A stretch of DNA of 64,000 bases from Basidiobolus meristosporus CBS 931.73 (GCA_002104905.1 MCFE01000158.1:62001-126000), one strand, 5' to 3'. Positions 1 to 12,232 are shown, numbered from the stretch's first letter. The notes: generated by a model not told the origin, from the letters alone. Numbers and translations are program-made.

Positions 1-735
1 GAGGTGCCTAAAGGGGCTTCTTTGGAGTAAAGGAGTTTCTTAAAGGGGTCTCTAAAGGGGTCTTTAGACTAAAGGGGTGTCTAAAGGGGTGTCTTTAGAG
101 TAAAGGGGTTTCTTAGAGGGGACTTTTCCAACAGAAAAGTGATAGTTTCTTGTAGAACTTAGATTGGATTCTTGTGAGCTTTGCAGTCTCTTTACTGATG
201 TAGTACCGGTCAAAGTCAGCATACTCAACAGTGCAAGTGATGCAGGGGAAGTCTTATAACCTTTAAACTTGTAATTATAGTGTGGAGATTCTGGAAAGTG
301 AGGCTCTCTTTATTTTTCAGCTGGGGAAGTCATATATATGAAATTCTGAAGGATCAGAGTTTTTGGGCAATTGCGCAAGCAATACACATGATACAAAGCT
401 GAAATTTTGCAGTGGTGCAGATTGGACATAGGTGCAGCACCTGTGAGAATTTCACATGATTTGATTGGCTGGTTTGAAGGTACAGGCAATCAAAGTCACC
501 ATACTAATCCTAGCAATAAGGCATAGTATATATAGTAATTGGACTCTTTTGGTCATAACTCCTTGAGTACTGCTTCAAATGAGCTGTAATTTGAAACATG
601 TGTTGGCTACTATGTGTTCTGTATGAAATGATATTCTTGGGTGGATTGCTTGTCAGGGTCTGGAGCATTTGTTCTTCAAAGTTGGAAATTCTTGACCTTT
701 CACTTGTGTGTTACAATAGCAAAAAGCAAAATAAA
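1..735 (+). repeat. Left inverted arm
   Basis: This arm pairs with 4690-5385 in reverse complement. Its outer 120 bases are imprecise tandem copies of a TAAAGGGGT(GT)CTTTAGA-like unit, which is also found inverted at 5300-5385. No coding signal is seen. Confidence 0.75.
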
Positions 736-796
736 GAAATGAGTGCAATATTGGTTTAGAGATATTGTAGTAATGGAATACTTTCCATTACCACAG

Positions 797-1163
797 AAGG
801 TATCCAAAATACCCCTGATATGGAACCTGTTGCTGAACACTTTGGGATATGGAAGTCTATTGGAGCTTCTGAACCTAGTATTCCAAGCTTGCTCTAAGTC
901 ATTCATACACTCTACAAGGTGGTTCTCCATTGCAGTCAGCAGGAATGAGAGCTTCTAGGACTTTTGTTGCCATGGATGGTGGGATGAAACCTTGTAGGGA
1001 AATAGTTCTTGTAATAGCAGAGAAGCTTAACAAGGGATCTCCTTGAGTAGATTGGGGTAGATGGTTGACAGTCCTTGGAATAGATCTCCTCTAGTGTGTC
1101 AAAAGGAAATCCAGTGGTAGTGATGGGATTGATGAGAAAATACCATTCAGGTGAGTAAGTCAT
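797..1163 (-). pseudogene. Harbinger transposase N-terminal fragment
   Basis: Two reading frames on the minus strand (1163-936 and 930-797) match the start of the transposase in copies B and C: the INPITTTGFPFDTLEEIY block, the CYYKN block, then NDLEQAWNTRFRSSNRLPYP and ILDTF. A frameshift near 935 separates the frames. Homology ends just after the first catalytic Asp region, so the catalytic core is absent. Confidence 0.85.
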
Positions 1164-1522
1164 ATTAAAATTGGTGGATGATTGTATGGAGGTGGTTTGA
1201 ATTGATTTGGCGCAATCTGCGTTATTTATCTGATTTTTAATGCATTATGATTAAATCTCCATCAATTGCCATGTGTCCCATCATTATGTTGCAAAAATCA
1301 TCCGCAAACAACGCCGTGGTACTTTTATTGATGTTATACTCATAGGTCTATAATCAAATAGGAAATCTGCAATTGATATGATCTGATCCATTCCAATGCA
1401 ATCCAAGATGCATCATGCATAATATATGGAAAATTCAACAATCACATTAGTTTTCATATATATTTTATTTAAAACCAGGTTGATGCCAATATACTGCTGT
1501 ATAAGTATCCAAATCTGTTGCT

Positions 1523-2767
1523 ATGGTCCCCATACCAGGTCTCAACTCATCTTTAATACAACCCAGACAAAACCCATCCCCTAGCTCACAAGCGTGGTCC
1601 GGACGGGAAAAGTTGATGTTGGATCCATTTGAGTTCTTGCCAAATGATTTTAGTATGGCCCAAGTGTCTATTATGAGCCTTCATACAGACATTTGGGCAC
1701 TACTGATTAATCTAGCAGAACTAGATACCTTGGAGAGACAACAAAGATGGAAGAATTTGAGTAGAAAGCTGTGGCATGAGTACTACATCAAGATGCCAGC
1801 CAATGTAGGTAAGAAGATATATAACAAGACAAGTATTGAAATCAAGAATGAGCTGAGAGTGAGGGGATTTGATGAAGAAGCCACACGGGAACAATTTTGT
1901 GCGCAATTTGCATGGTACAGGCCGGATGTGTCCATTTGTGCCTCAACTTTGGGAACCAAAGAGATCTTGAATGAGTTTTTGCCTCAAATGACTAATGTAC
2001 TACATGATATATTAGCAGAGCTAAGTGGCTTCAAAGAGCAATATACACAGGACTCATCCAGGCAACAGCTCCAAAGTATCAGACAGAGGGTAAGTGAATA
2101 CCTTGAGGAATCAGATGGTGAGCTTCAGGAGGAAGAATACAGACCAAATGCAACATCATCATGATCACGCCAGCATGACTTGCTGGATTCCTTAGCATCT
2201 CTTGCAACCACAGCGTGCCAGTGCACATCAGTCCAGACTACACCAACACCCTTTACCAGAATGCCCTGCATCAAGTCAACGCACACGCTTCAGAGCAAAA
2301 CTACCAGAACTTGCCAAACTGCTCATTTAGACACAAGTCCATTGGAGCAGACCAAGTAGTGTCAACATGCAGCATCACATTGAACTCAGCCAAGGGCCAT
2401 CTCAACATGTCAAGTTGCGCCTGTGCGTGCTGTTTTGCCTGACCATCAGTGAGTTACTTCTGGTAAACTGACTGATGAGGACAAACATGAGGTACCTCAT
2501 TGACCAGAGCCCTTGGCAAGTAAAAGAACACGTCAGCGCATAGCACTCCAGGCTGGTTCAGTTGGTTCAGTTGGAGCAATTCAGAGCAGCCAAGCTGCAG
2601 CATCACACTCATCAACTAGGAGCCAAAATACTGACTACAAATACACAAGTAGCCAAGATGATAGTCAGCCAGGAAGTAGTATAGGTGTGCAAAGTGAGTC
2701 ACCACCAAATGTTTCAGTAGTAATCCCTGTGAGAAAAAACCCAAGAGATATGATGAAATTGCTTTGA
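1523..2767 (+). pseudogene. Harbinger partner protein, copy A (stops)
   Basis: One frame, starting ATGGTCCCCATACC, is colinear over its whole length with the partner ORFs of copies B and C, but carries in-frame stops from 2162 onward (mostly TGA). The first 213 codons are open. This copy reads CAA where B and C have TGA, so the frame is genuinely continuous. The protein is rich in Gln and Ser. I see no clear Myb/SANT tryptophan pattern; a DNA-binding partner role is inferred from the two-gene layout of PIF/Harbinger elements. Confidence 0.8.
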
Positions 2768-3498
2768 ATTGCTATTATCTGTAATGATCCCAACAACCCA
2801 TTTTTTTTGCAATCCAAATCAAGCCATTGCAAATCAGTGATCATCAAATCTTTGATATAAGTAGTATCAAGGTCATCTCACATATGAGACAGAACCCCTA
2901 TAAATAAGCGCCCTGCATATATATACATCATTAGTAATACCAGTGCAGCTATTGGATCTGTTTTGCACCTACCCAATTGCTTGTGTGCTAGCTAGACACC
3001 TTGTCCAATCACTAGGATCAAGGATTTACTTGCTCAATGGGCAAAATGGGATATTTGTTGGCAAATCAGGCAGCTTGTTTGGTAGTCAATGAGCCAATTG
3101 GGGGCTGCCAGCTTCAGGATACTCTTGGACCAATTAATCACTGAAATACCGTCCAATTGGAGTGATGGTAACCAAAATGGTAAGTATCAGTGTAGTTTAT
3201 AGTGTGATACACATTTATTTCCATTTACATTAAAGAAACATATCCAAATACCTGATTTTACCTGCCATAATAGTGGTATCCAATTGCAGACGTGATGCAA
3301 ACATTACAAGTTGGCGCAATCATCCGTGCCAACCTCATTGTGTCAGATTGTGCTATAGTGTGCAAGATTGTCCCACATAGTGCAAAATTGTCCAAGAACA
3401 ATCCTGCCTTCTGGTAGCTATAATATTGCGCCCAATTGTTCTTTACAACTACAGATTGCGCCGCACACCCTGGCACAGTACAATGGAACAAGTGTAGT

Positions 3499-4345
3499 AT
3501 TTATACTTTTACATGGCCTTGGAGTAACAAACACATATGACTTGTTCCATTGGATAGTGCCACATAGAGCCATGAGTGCCAAATGATGCCATAGTGTGCC
3601 AGGGAGGCCAAGTGAACCTATACCTGGCCACAGAGTGTGAAGCATAGCTCTGCATCTGTATGCAAAGCAGTCCCAGTGTTTTACCCATTGTGTTGGAGAA
3701 AATCCATTTTTTGACCTTTTTTTTTAGGTCAATGTTGTGAAGGATGTGTAAGAGGACAAAAGAATTGAAGACATGCATCTGGTACTCAATACCCATGGCA
3801 CTCAGAATCTAGCCCCTGTGGCTTGTAACATGTCATAAAAATGTATGGGACTATCTTGGTCCACTGGTACTATCTGGCACTACATCTAATTATTAGCCCT
3901 AAAGTACAATCAATACAAAGCACTTATAGTACCAGATAGTACCAGTGGACCAAGATAGTGCCATGCATTTTTGTGACATGTTACAAGCCACAGGAGCTAG
4001 ATTTGGAGTGCCATGGGTATTGAGTACCCAATGCATGTCTTCAGCTCATCTGTGCTCCTACACATCCTGCACAACATTGATCCACAATAAAACGTTGAAA
4101 ATGGACTTTCTCCTGCATCATAGGTGATACACAGGGGCTGCTTTGCATGAGGGTGCAGAGCTATGTTTCCCACTCTGTGGCAAAGTATAGGCTCACTTGG
4201 CCTCTCTGGCACACTATGGCATCATTTGGCACTCATTGCTCAATGTGGCAATATCCAATGGAACAAGTTTGTAGAATAGGTTATGAAAGGTCTCAAGAAC
4301 ATGTGTGCAAAGTTTGGGGCTGTTTGGACCACTTAGTCAATATCA
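3499..4345 (-). repeat. Copia LTR scrap, split by a MITE
   Basis: Bases 3499-3537 and 4274-4345 together match, in reverse complement, the copia LTR at 48115-48446, including the blocks read as ACTTTTACATGG and as TGTGTGCAAAGTTTGGGGC. The MITE at 3538-4270 lies between the halves. Confidence 0.75.
3538..4270. mobile_element. Snap-back MITE of the Harbinger family
   Basis: The whole unit is one long inverted repeat: arms of about 340 bp (3538-3880 and 3930-4270) around a loop of about 50 bp. The ends read TGACTTGTTCCATTGGATA and its complement, close to the Harbinger B/C terminus AGACTTGTTCC, and GTGCCA-type subterminal repeats are shared. The flanking trinucleotides are ATA and GTA, an imperfect 3-bp duplication. 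It has no coding capacity and was presumably moved in trans by a Harbinger transposase. Confidence 0.85.
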
Positions 4346-4689
4346 ATATTGCACTCATTCCCTAAGAAAAAAAATTGAGAAAAGGTCAGCAAAATACCAT
4401 CATAGTATCTGCTGAATTCAAAGTTTTTCATAATTGACAACTCTCAATATCTCTGTTCTTTGCTGATGGGCAGGCAAGCAAACAAGTCCTCAAGAAGGAG
4501 ACTTGGCAAACTAGCATCCATACCAAATTTGGCAATTAGCTGCCCCTTACTTTCATCAAAAATTGCATTTGAAATTTTGAACCTAAAACACCAGCTGGTT
4601 ACCAGCAAAATACCACTAGAATACCTGCAGAATACCAGCCAAAAATTAGATGAATTTCAAGTTTAGGATTTTTGATAGAGATTTTTGTA

Positions 4690-5385
4690 TTTTGCTTTTT
4701 GCAACTTGTAATACACAAGTCACTAATCAAGAACTTCCAACCTTGAAGAGCATATGCTCCAGACCTCAACCAGCAATTCACCCAAGAATATTATGTCATG
4801 CAGAACACACAGTAGCCAACATATGCTTCAAATTACAGCTAATTTGAAGCAGTATTTAAGGAGTTATGATCAAATGAGTCCAATTATCTTATGTACTAGG
4901 CCTCTATTACTTGAATTACTATGCTAACTTCAATTGCCAGTAACTGTTGATCCAGCCAGTCATATCACATGATATTTCTACAGGTGCTGCACCTATAACT
5001 GATTTTTGTCACTACAAAATCTTAGCTTTGTATCATGTGTATTGCTTGCAAAAAGACCCAGAAGCCTTGATCCTTCAGAATTTTCATATTTATGACTTCC
5101 CCAGCTGAGAAAATAAAGGGAGCCTCTCTTTCCAGAATCTCCACACCACATTTACAAGTTTAAAGGCTATAAGACTGCTCCTGTATACTTGCACTGTTGA
5201 GTACTCTGACTTTGATTGGTACTGCATCAGTAAAGAGACTGCATAGCTGATAAAAATCTAATCTAAGTTCTGCAAGAAAACTACCACTTTTTTATTGGAA
5301 TAGTCCCCTCTGAGAAACCCCTTTACTCTAAAGACACCCCTTTAGAGACTTCTACACCAAACCCCTTTGAATTAAAGGGGAGATC
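4690..5385 (-). repeat. Right inverted arm
   Basis: Reverse-complement partner of the left arm at 1-735, diverged by scattered substitutions and small indels. The outer edge ends in ACCCCTTT-rich repeats. Bases 4367-4690, between the main arm and a short matching block at 4345-4366, look like an insertion present only on this side. Confidence 0.72.
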
Positions 5386-5694
5386 AGAATTTCCATGCTA
5401 GGAAACACTTTCACAGATAAGAAAGTAACTCCCAGATTAGGAAAAGTCAACATACAAGTGAATAAGCCCATTAGTTGACAGAAGGTCAGAACACTGCTGA
5501 ATAAGTGAGAAACACTGCCTATAGTATATTTTGAGCCTAAGATTGAGAATACTGGTGAAAGTTATATCTTCTATTCATATATCAAGCTCCCAACAAACTA
5601 TTTCAGTATTAGCATACTGGAAGTTGTTGTTATTGTTGATTAGCCTCTTCATCATAGAACAAGCCCCAAACTAATCATAATACAACACAACAAC
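5386..5694. other. Unassigned AT-rich spacer
   Basis: No coding signal and no clear match to other repeats in the window. Confidence 0.5.
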
Positions 5695-6511
5695 CTGTGC
5701 CTGGATCTTTGTCACATGATCAAATCTTTGTCACCATCTCTACTATTTTCATTCCATATATGATATTTCAATGTTAAACAGGAATCAGAATACTGTACCC
5801 TCAATGGTTGGGTGTACTGTAGCTCTTAAACCATCTGGCATATACCTTGCACATTCTTAGCTCATGCTAAAACCTTCTTGAACACCATGATTAGTAATCA
5901 CTCATTCAGTGAGAAAAGTATATAAGGGAGGCAATCCCTCAACAATACACTATCATCCCTTTTATCAATATACCAAATTGCTGATTAGTGTGATCACTGC
6001 TACCTGCTCATACCTCAACTTCCAATCCCAGACCATTGGACACTCCCAGGAAAATGAGCTGACAGCCAACTGACCTTAGATGCATTACTTGCAAAGAATA
6101 CTTGAAAGTAGGCAACTTTGATTTTATTTGACTCTTTCCCAAGTTAGTCCTTGTACAGGCAAGATATTTCTCTTTCTTTGTAACTGTTGTCCACAACCAC
6201 ATTCTGATCAAGTCCCTGCTAGTGGTGCTTACAGTGATTTGACTTTTGAAGCTTGAGTACATTGTCATGTCAAAGGATGCTGGGCCCAGCACATACTTTG
6301 GCTAAGACACCAACTAAGTTGGGGAGTGTAGCTCAATAGTTTTCCCTTGACAAGCTTGTGGCTTTATACCCCTTCACTTTAGAATAGAGGCAGAACCCAA
6401 GTATTCCTAGTATACAATTACCAGAGGATATTGCACCCAGTGAACCGCTCACACACCAAATACCTGACAAGTGTTGGACATATTTCTCCCTTTGACTTTC
6501 ACACCATCACA
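5695..6511 (+). repeat. LTR fragment of the 1-kb LTR family
   Basis: Matches the 3' three quarters of the LTR at 15807-16855, including the AAGGGAGGC block after a TATATAAGG promoter-like box, TTGATTAGTG-type sequence, GACACTCCCAGG, the TTGTACAGGCAA block and the ACCATCACA end. The 5' part is missing. It may be a truncated solo LTR. Confidence 0.8.
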
Positions 6512-6956
6512 GTGTGCTTCCTAGCTGAGAGGCTTGCTATAATAGCCATATGATCTTTTTCTCTTTCTTTATGGCATTGAATCATAATAGTCTTCTCAAT
6601 GGGGCAATCAGCATGACATGCAACAACATAATGCTGTTTATCACTTTCTTGCCAATACTGATGTAAATTGAGGAAAGTCTTGTATTTGCAACATTGAACC
6701 AACATGAATGTAAGATTCAATGATGACCCAAGAGAGTAGGCATTATAAATGTAGTTGTGGCACCACATACACATGCATACATAACACTATTTCCTGTTTG
6801 ATTTGACTCACTTCCATTTATATGCTGCCAGAAAATAAAGCAAAGTTTTCTGGCTCCCGAGTACACTGTATTGTAATCAGCACCAGAAGAACAGTTGGTC
6901 AATAGCTTACTTTGACATTCAGCACCACAAGCAGGGCTACATCCAAAAAAGACCAT
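6512..6956. other. Unassigned stretch upstream of E4
   Basis: Two short minus-strand frames (6774-6499 and 6956-6717) have Cys/His-rich translations but no recognisable domain. The segment may be the upstream part of the E4 element, but the other E4 copy stops before it, so this cannot be tested here. Confidence 0.35.
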
Positions 6957-7721
6957 GTTGTCAGTATGCTCATTGAAGGTACCAACCCAGACTTCCTAGG
7001 CTCTCCGCCAAGTAAGCCTATAAAAATTTCTGCAGAGTCACAGGCTGATCATACTGCTCAGGCAGATGAGAATGTTGTCAATGCAGCACCTGCATTTGAG
7101 AACCAGCAGGTGGCCATCATAGCATCACCACCGCTGGTATTTGCAACTATGTTATCAGCTTGTACCAAAGAATCAATGAGGCAATTAAGTACAGTGGCTG
7201 TTAGGATTGATGCAATAGCATAGAAAAATCAGATAATAATCCAGAAACAGGTGTAGAGCAATTCTTATCCCAGGTAGAGATTGCAATATCTTTGCTGCAA
7301 AAAAGGAACTTGAGTAGCTCAATGTTACAGCCAAAAATTAAGCTGTTTCTCAATGTAGAGGCACAACATCACCATAGAGTCATTGAAGCACAACAACAGT
7401 GCCCAAAGATAAAGCCCACAGCAAGAACTATCATAGCATGGGAGTGAGAGATTGGGGTATTTATACTCAGGCTGAAAGCTTAAAGATATTGCAGATTGGT
7501 CAAGCTGTTGGTTGCAATGATGATTAGTGGGCTAAAATTCAAGAGGCTGTTAAAAGTTTAGCACATCATAACCTTAAGGAAGACATACCTTGGGACCAAG
7601 GAGGAAATTCCAGCTCAATACAAGATGCACTCAGTCACAGTAGCAGTGAAGGACCTTGAAGTGCTAAAACCTGTGTCTTTCTCAGGAGCCTGTCATAGCA
7701 GAGCTAGAAGCTCCAAGCTAG
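6957..7721 (+). pseudogene. E4 ORF, N-terminal half (unknown protein)
   Basis: The translation (best stretch 7032-7223) parallels the 104-residue frame at 26099-25785 of the other copy: shared AxADxNVxNxAP, QVAII, MLxAxTKExM and AVxxRID blocks, then a Gln-rich region. Several stops and frameshifts are present. I do not recognise the family. The next repeat-coding region starts just before the G1 insertion at 7722. Confidence 0.5.
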
Positions 7722-8089
7722 TGTTACAAGTCTTGGTATGAGAGTTGTAGAGGAATAGGGGGTTTAGCTTGTATTATATTCACTAAAACTTGAACTGATT
7801 TTTATTGAGGTTCCAGCAGCTCCTTATATGCATTTTGCCAGATCAATTGCTGACTAATTGTATTTCCTAATGTAGGTTGTGGCTGATGACTCATCTGCTT
7901 GCATCATTATCCCCAAATAAGATCCTACTTAATATATTTATTTCTGTCTGATAAGGATCTGCTGATGCATTTGCTGACTAATGCTACTGATTTGATAGAT
8001 AATACTGATATGCTGGTAACCTAAACATATACTAATTGATTTGACTAAAAACTGATCTAACTTAAGCATTCAAGCGGCAGATCATAACA
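7722..8089 (-). repeat. G1 3' LTR
   Basis: Bounded by TG/CA with TGTTA/TAACA termini. Near-identical to 12291-12656, which suggests relatively recent insertion. The polypurine tract complement lies directly beside it at 8090-8100. Confidence 0.95.
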
Positions 8090-8105
8090 TTCTCCCCTAC
8101 AAAAG

Positions 8106-8621
8106 TTAAGATGGTTCTCCTGAATCTCTTTTCTTGTGATACCAATATCTTGATGGTTCAGTATTATCAGCATGTCTTGCAAGCTTGAGTCTGTCACTAT
8201 GCACTAAGTCTTCCCGGATATTGCCTTGTTTGTCCACCAGTTGGTAAGTTGCAAGTGGACATTCTCTGATGATCTTGAATGGTCCTGTCCATTGTGGCTC
8301 AAACTTCTTCTGAGTGTTGTTTCTTAGCAATACAAAGTTCCCAACTGTCAATGCTTCTGGTGCTATAATCTTATCAAATATCTGCTTCATCTTTTCTGCA
8401 CTTTGAGATACTTTGGTCTGTGCCTCTTGACGTCTTTGTGCCAGTTGCTTATGTCTATTTGGCTGACTGAGTTCATCTTCTAAGGTGTCTGTAAGCTTTG
8501 GTTGTGTGAGATCCCCTGGAATCCTTGGTTCACATCCATACACTAAGTAAAATGGTGATTGCTGGGTGGTGTTGTGTACTCTGACTCTGCATGCAAAGAG
8601 TGCTTGGTCTATATACTCATC
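8106..8621 (-). pseudogene. G1 integrase C-terminal GPF module
   Basis: Continues the integrase frame after the TAG. It contains YLVYGCEPRIPGDL-like sequence and a GPY/F module (WTGPFKIIRE), ending just before the polypurine tract. No chromodomain is seen, so this family is not a chromovirus. Confidence 0.9.
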
Positions 8622-9341
8622 CTATCTACTGACAACTCCATTTGCATACTTGGTGAGCATTTTTCCAAATAATCCATTAAACTGCTCAGTGACTCCATTT
8701 GTTCTGGGGTGATATGCCAAGGTTTTCAAGTGTCTGATCTGCTGCATTTCCAGGTAAGCCTCTAATGTCTTTGCCATAAAGTTTGCTCCTCTATCAGATA
8801 AGATCCCCATAGGGCATCCAAACTTCATCAGGATCTCATGGTAAATGAAACTTGCAACTTCTTGTTCACTGGCTATTGGTACAGCTATAGCAACTGGCCA
8901 TTTAGTGGCATTGTCAATTGCTACCAGGATCCAATGGTTGCATTTCCTGGTAGTTGGCAGTCTTCCAATAAAGTCAATTCCCCATCTCTCAAATGGTCCT
9001 ACAGGCTCCAAAGGGAAGAGTTTGGCATTTCTTTGTGGCTGGCCTTGATTGACTTGGCAGTTTGGGCATGTTTTCACTAGCTTCTCAATATCTTGTTTCA
9101 TTCTGGGCCACCATGCTCTGGCTTTCACAAGGCTATAGGTTCCTTCAATCCCAAGATGTCCATACCCATTGTGTAGCTTATGTATTAAATCCAGGCAAGA
9201 AACATAAGGGCAATAGGCAATAGGGCTTCCATCAACAATTTGGTAGAGTGTTTCATCCTGTACCACCAATTTGCTGCCTTCATCACAAATTATCTTCTTG
9301 ATATCTTCATCCACCTCATTAGGAATGACTTGGTCCTCCAA
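8622..9341 (-). pseudogene. G1 integrase core
   Basis: Zinc-binding HHCC (GHLGIEGT ... CPNC) followed by the DDE catalytic triad: WGIDFIG, LSDRGANF and NGVTEQFN. The frame ends in a TAG where the sister copy has TGG (Trp), a point nonsense change. In working relatives it inserts cDNA into the genome. Confidence 0.95.
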
Positions 9342-9362
9342 GTACTTTGGTAATAGGCTAGG

Positions 9363-11759
9363 TCAATGTGATTCATGCACCAAGTTGAGTTGTGCAACTT
9401 GATCTAATCTTGATAAGGCATCAGCAACCGTGTTATTTTTTCCAGGGCAGTAGACAATCTCCAGGTCAAATTGCTGAATGTATTTACTCCATCTTGTCAT
9501 TCTTCTAGAGAGTACCTTCCGAGTAAATATATACTTAAGGGAGGCATGATCAGTCTTCACAGTGCATTTGACTCCTTCAATATAGCATCTCCATGTCTTC
9601 AAACAGTGTATTATAGCAAGCATCTCCTTCTCATGGACTGGATAGTTTTGTTCTGCTGAGTTCAGTTTCTTGGATTCAAAGGCAACAGGGTAGTCCTTTC
9701 CCTTGTGTTCTTGGCTTAGCACTCCACCTATTGCATAATCTGAAGCATCTGTGCACAGAGTGAACTCTTTTCTGAAGTCTGGTATTCTTAAGCTTGGCAG
9801 CTTAGCAAGTTCATTCTTGAGCATCTGGAAGGCAGTCTCACAAGCTATGTCCCACTTGTAGGTATTGTCTTTCTTGAGGATATCAGTTAAAGGGGCTGCA
9901 ATACTTGCAAAAGACTTGACAAATCTCCGATAATAGGAAACCATTCCAAGGAATGATCTGAGTTCTGATATGCTATGGGGCTGCTTCAAATTCTTGATAA
10001 CTTTAACCTTCTTAGGGTCTAAGGTCACTCCTGTGCTAGTCACTATGTGTCCCAGGTATTCAACGTGTTCCTTTAAGAATTCACACATGGCTGGCTTGCC
10101 ATATAGCTTGTTCTCTCTTAGTTTCTTCAAGACCTTTTCAATGTGCACCATGTGATCCTTTTCTGTCATGCTGTATATCAATATTTCATCCTGGTAGATT
10201 ATCACAAACTTGTCTAAGTACTCCTGAAAGACAGTCTGCATCAGCGTCATGAATGTTGCAGGGGCATTAGTGATGCCAAAACTCATGACTAAGTACTTGT
10301 AATGTCCATATTGGGTCCTGAATGCTGTCTTAGGGATATCTTCTGGTTTCACCCTAATCTGGTTGTATCCTGACATGAGGTCAATCTTGCTGAAAATAGT
10401 GGCTCCACTAAGTTGGTCCAAAAGCTCATCAATCCAAGGTATGGGGTACTTATTCTTGACGGTAACTGAGCTCAGGGCTCTGTAGTCAATGCACATCCTA
10501 AGTGTTCCATCCTTCTTTTTCACAAAAAGCACTGGTGATCCCCAGGGTGACTTGCTGGGCCTGATGTATCCTTGCTCCAATAGCTGATCAATTTGTCTCT
10601 TCCTTTCCTCCAATTCCAATGGACTCATTCTGTAAGGTGTCTTGCTTGCTGGAGGGCTATCACCTGTGTCAATGGCATGATCCATGTCTCTGACTGGTGG
10701 TAGGCTTACAAGCTCATCTGGAAACACGTCTGAATATTTCTTCAAGAGAGTCTGGACCTGCTGGGGTGCTGGTGTAGAGGAATCCTCCTGTAGAACCGCC
10801 ATGAGGAACATCTGAGTTCCTTTTCTAAGCGCTCTACAGAACTGTGTCTTGCTAAGTTCACTTGTCTCACACATACTGGAATTGACCAAGTTAAAATCCA
10901 GCCTGGCATGTAATAGCTCATAGTTCTTGTTGTCTTTTTGGATCTGAGTAGCATGGGTTCTCCAGTTGATTGATGGATTACAGCAAAATAGCCAGGTTTT
11001 TCTAAGTACAAGGTCAAACTTGCAGTTCCCAAATATATACGCCTGTAGGTCTTCTTCATAGTCATTGATCTTCATTCTTACTGGCTGAGTAATACGGTTG
11101 ATTATGTGAGAGTTCCCATCAGCTGTTGAGACTGAAGTTGATATGGTAGGTTCTGAATTGATTCCAGCTTTGAAGGCAAATTGCTCCGACATGTACTCAT
11201 GCAATGCTCCTGAGTCAATCATGATCTTGGCAGGTACTCCATTGATTACTCCATTCAAGTATAATAGCTTTTCTGAATTTGAGGTTATCTGGGATAGGTA
11301 TTCTTCTGTCATGTGGAATGTGAGTTCTGAGTCTTCTTCAAGTTCATCCTTCATGTTACTATGCTCCATGGCCTCAATACGGTTAAAGGTTCTTGATGGC
11401 TGGTGTCCATCTCTTCTCTGAGGGCAGTACTTTGCAATATGTCCTTGCTGGTGGCAATTGAAGCAAAGTCCTTTCTTCTTACATTCTTCCAAGGCAGGAT
11501 TCTTCTGCATAGCATCTATTCCCATTGGTACTGCTTCTGACTGTCTTCTTTCATAATGATTGTAACCTTTCTGATTAGTCACTGTAGGCTTCCCAACTCC
11601 AAACATAGCTGAGTCATAGTCAATGGCAATCTTGATGGCTTCTTCAATAGTCTGAGGTCTTTGATAATTCACTTCCTTGCAAGTTCTTTCTTTTAACCCA
11701 TCAATAAAGTATTCAACTTGATCCAGGGGGTCCATTCTTTCAATTTGTCCAGTAGACAT
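9363..11759 (-). pseudogene. G1 protease, reverse transcriptase and RNase H
   Basis: A 798-codon open frame. A CCHC knuckle (CFNCHQQGHIAKYC, residues 99-112) is followed by the retropepsin motif IDSGA at 181-185, then RT from about residue 400 with [10 protein letters not shown] intact. The catalytic YxDD box reads YQDE, so the second Asp is Glu and activity is doubtful. RNase H follows with CTDASDYAIGG, the KEMLAI helix, the KTDH block and ADALSR. The frame ends at a TGA before integrase; the relative at 42648 has the same TGA. Annotated as a pseudogene because the polyprotein is broken. Confidence 0.95.
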
Positions 11760-11762
11760 CTG

Positions 11763-12232
11763 TACTCATAGATGTATTCTTGAACCATTCCTTTCTGTCT
11801 GAGTGTCTTTAACTTCCTTCTTAGTAGTGTCTGTTGGTGTGGAGGTTCAAAAGCATCCTGAATTTCCGACACAAACTCATCCCAGGTAGAGATTGTAGAG
11901 CATCACATCATAGTGGCTGACCTGATCTTGTAGTGGTACAACTGTAAAGCTGCATCTGCCAGGTAAGAAGCTGCATAATGCAACTTGCTTTCTGGAGCAA
12001 TTCCTTTAGCTTTAATAGCTTCTTCAATCTGAAAGAGCCAAGTCCCCAGGTTTTCATTGACTCTGCCATGGTACTGGTTGACCTTCACACTAAAGTTGCT
12101 CTTAACAGGGCTTTGCTGGTTCTGAGCCAGGGTAGTCATTCCTTGTTGCTGTTGGCTGAGGATCTGGAGTAACTGTTGCTGTTGGGCCAGGATTTGCTGC
12201 ATGGCATTCTTCCATTCTTGATTGTCTGACAT
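11763..12232 (-). pseudogene. G1 gag (capsid) region
   Basis: Starts with MSDNQEWKNAMQQ, then a Gln-rich stretch and a Ty3-type capsid region (W-x-F-Q-I-E-E block). A TGA interrupts after the ATMM residues at about 11903; the related copy at 40417-41027 has GGA there. A 1-bp loss near 11760 shifts the frame relative to the protease-RT frame. Gag forms the virus-like particle in the cytoplasm in intact relatives. Confidence 0.9.

Larger units (their letters stand above)
797..3495. mobile_element. Harbinger-like element, copy A (truncated)
   Basis: Reversed relative to copies B and C. It holds the N-terminal third of the transposase (minus strand, to 797), the divergent partner ORF (plus, from 1523), the noncoding tail, and the terminus near 3495, which reads GGAACAAGT against the family end GGAACAAGTCT. 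The other terminus is missing: homology stops at 797 at the junction with the inverted arm. The intact end abuts a copia LTR scrap. Confidence 0.85.
1..5385. mobile_element. Foldback-type structure with about 0.7-kb inverted terminal arms
   Basis: The first about 735 bases reappear in reverse complement at about 4690-5385, with matching blocks in the same order: AAAGGGGT-rich tandem tips, the ACTTGCACTGTTGAGTA block, the CAGCTGGGGAAGTCAT block, the GGTGCTGCACCTAT block and the TTGAAGCAGTA block. A shorter match continues to about 755 on the left and 4345 on the right. The left arm begins at the window edge, so the true end may lie outside. The arms enclose a broken Harbinger copy, a copia LTR scrap and a MITE, none of which encodes an obvious transposase for the arms. 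It could be a foldback or MULE-type element, or an inverted duplication; flanking target duplications are not visible. Confidence 0.75.

Noticed and set aside
3258-3491. Short frames in the Harbinger A tail, also in B and C (27129-27362, 32894-33142)
   Set aside because: They recur in all three copies because the noncoding tail is homologous; the frames read out through the terminal repeat, so they are not genes.
3-5385. Telomere or subtelomere, suggested by the AAAGGGGT-rich tips
   Set aside because: The repeats are short, irregular and present in inverted form at both arms of one structure; no uniform telomeric array.
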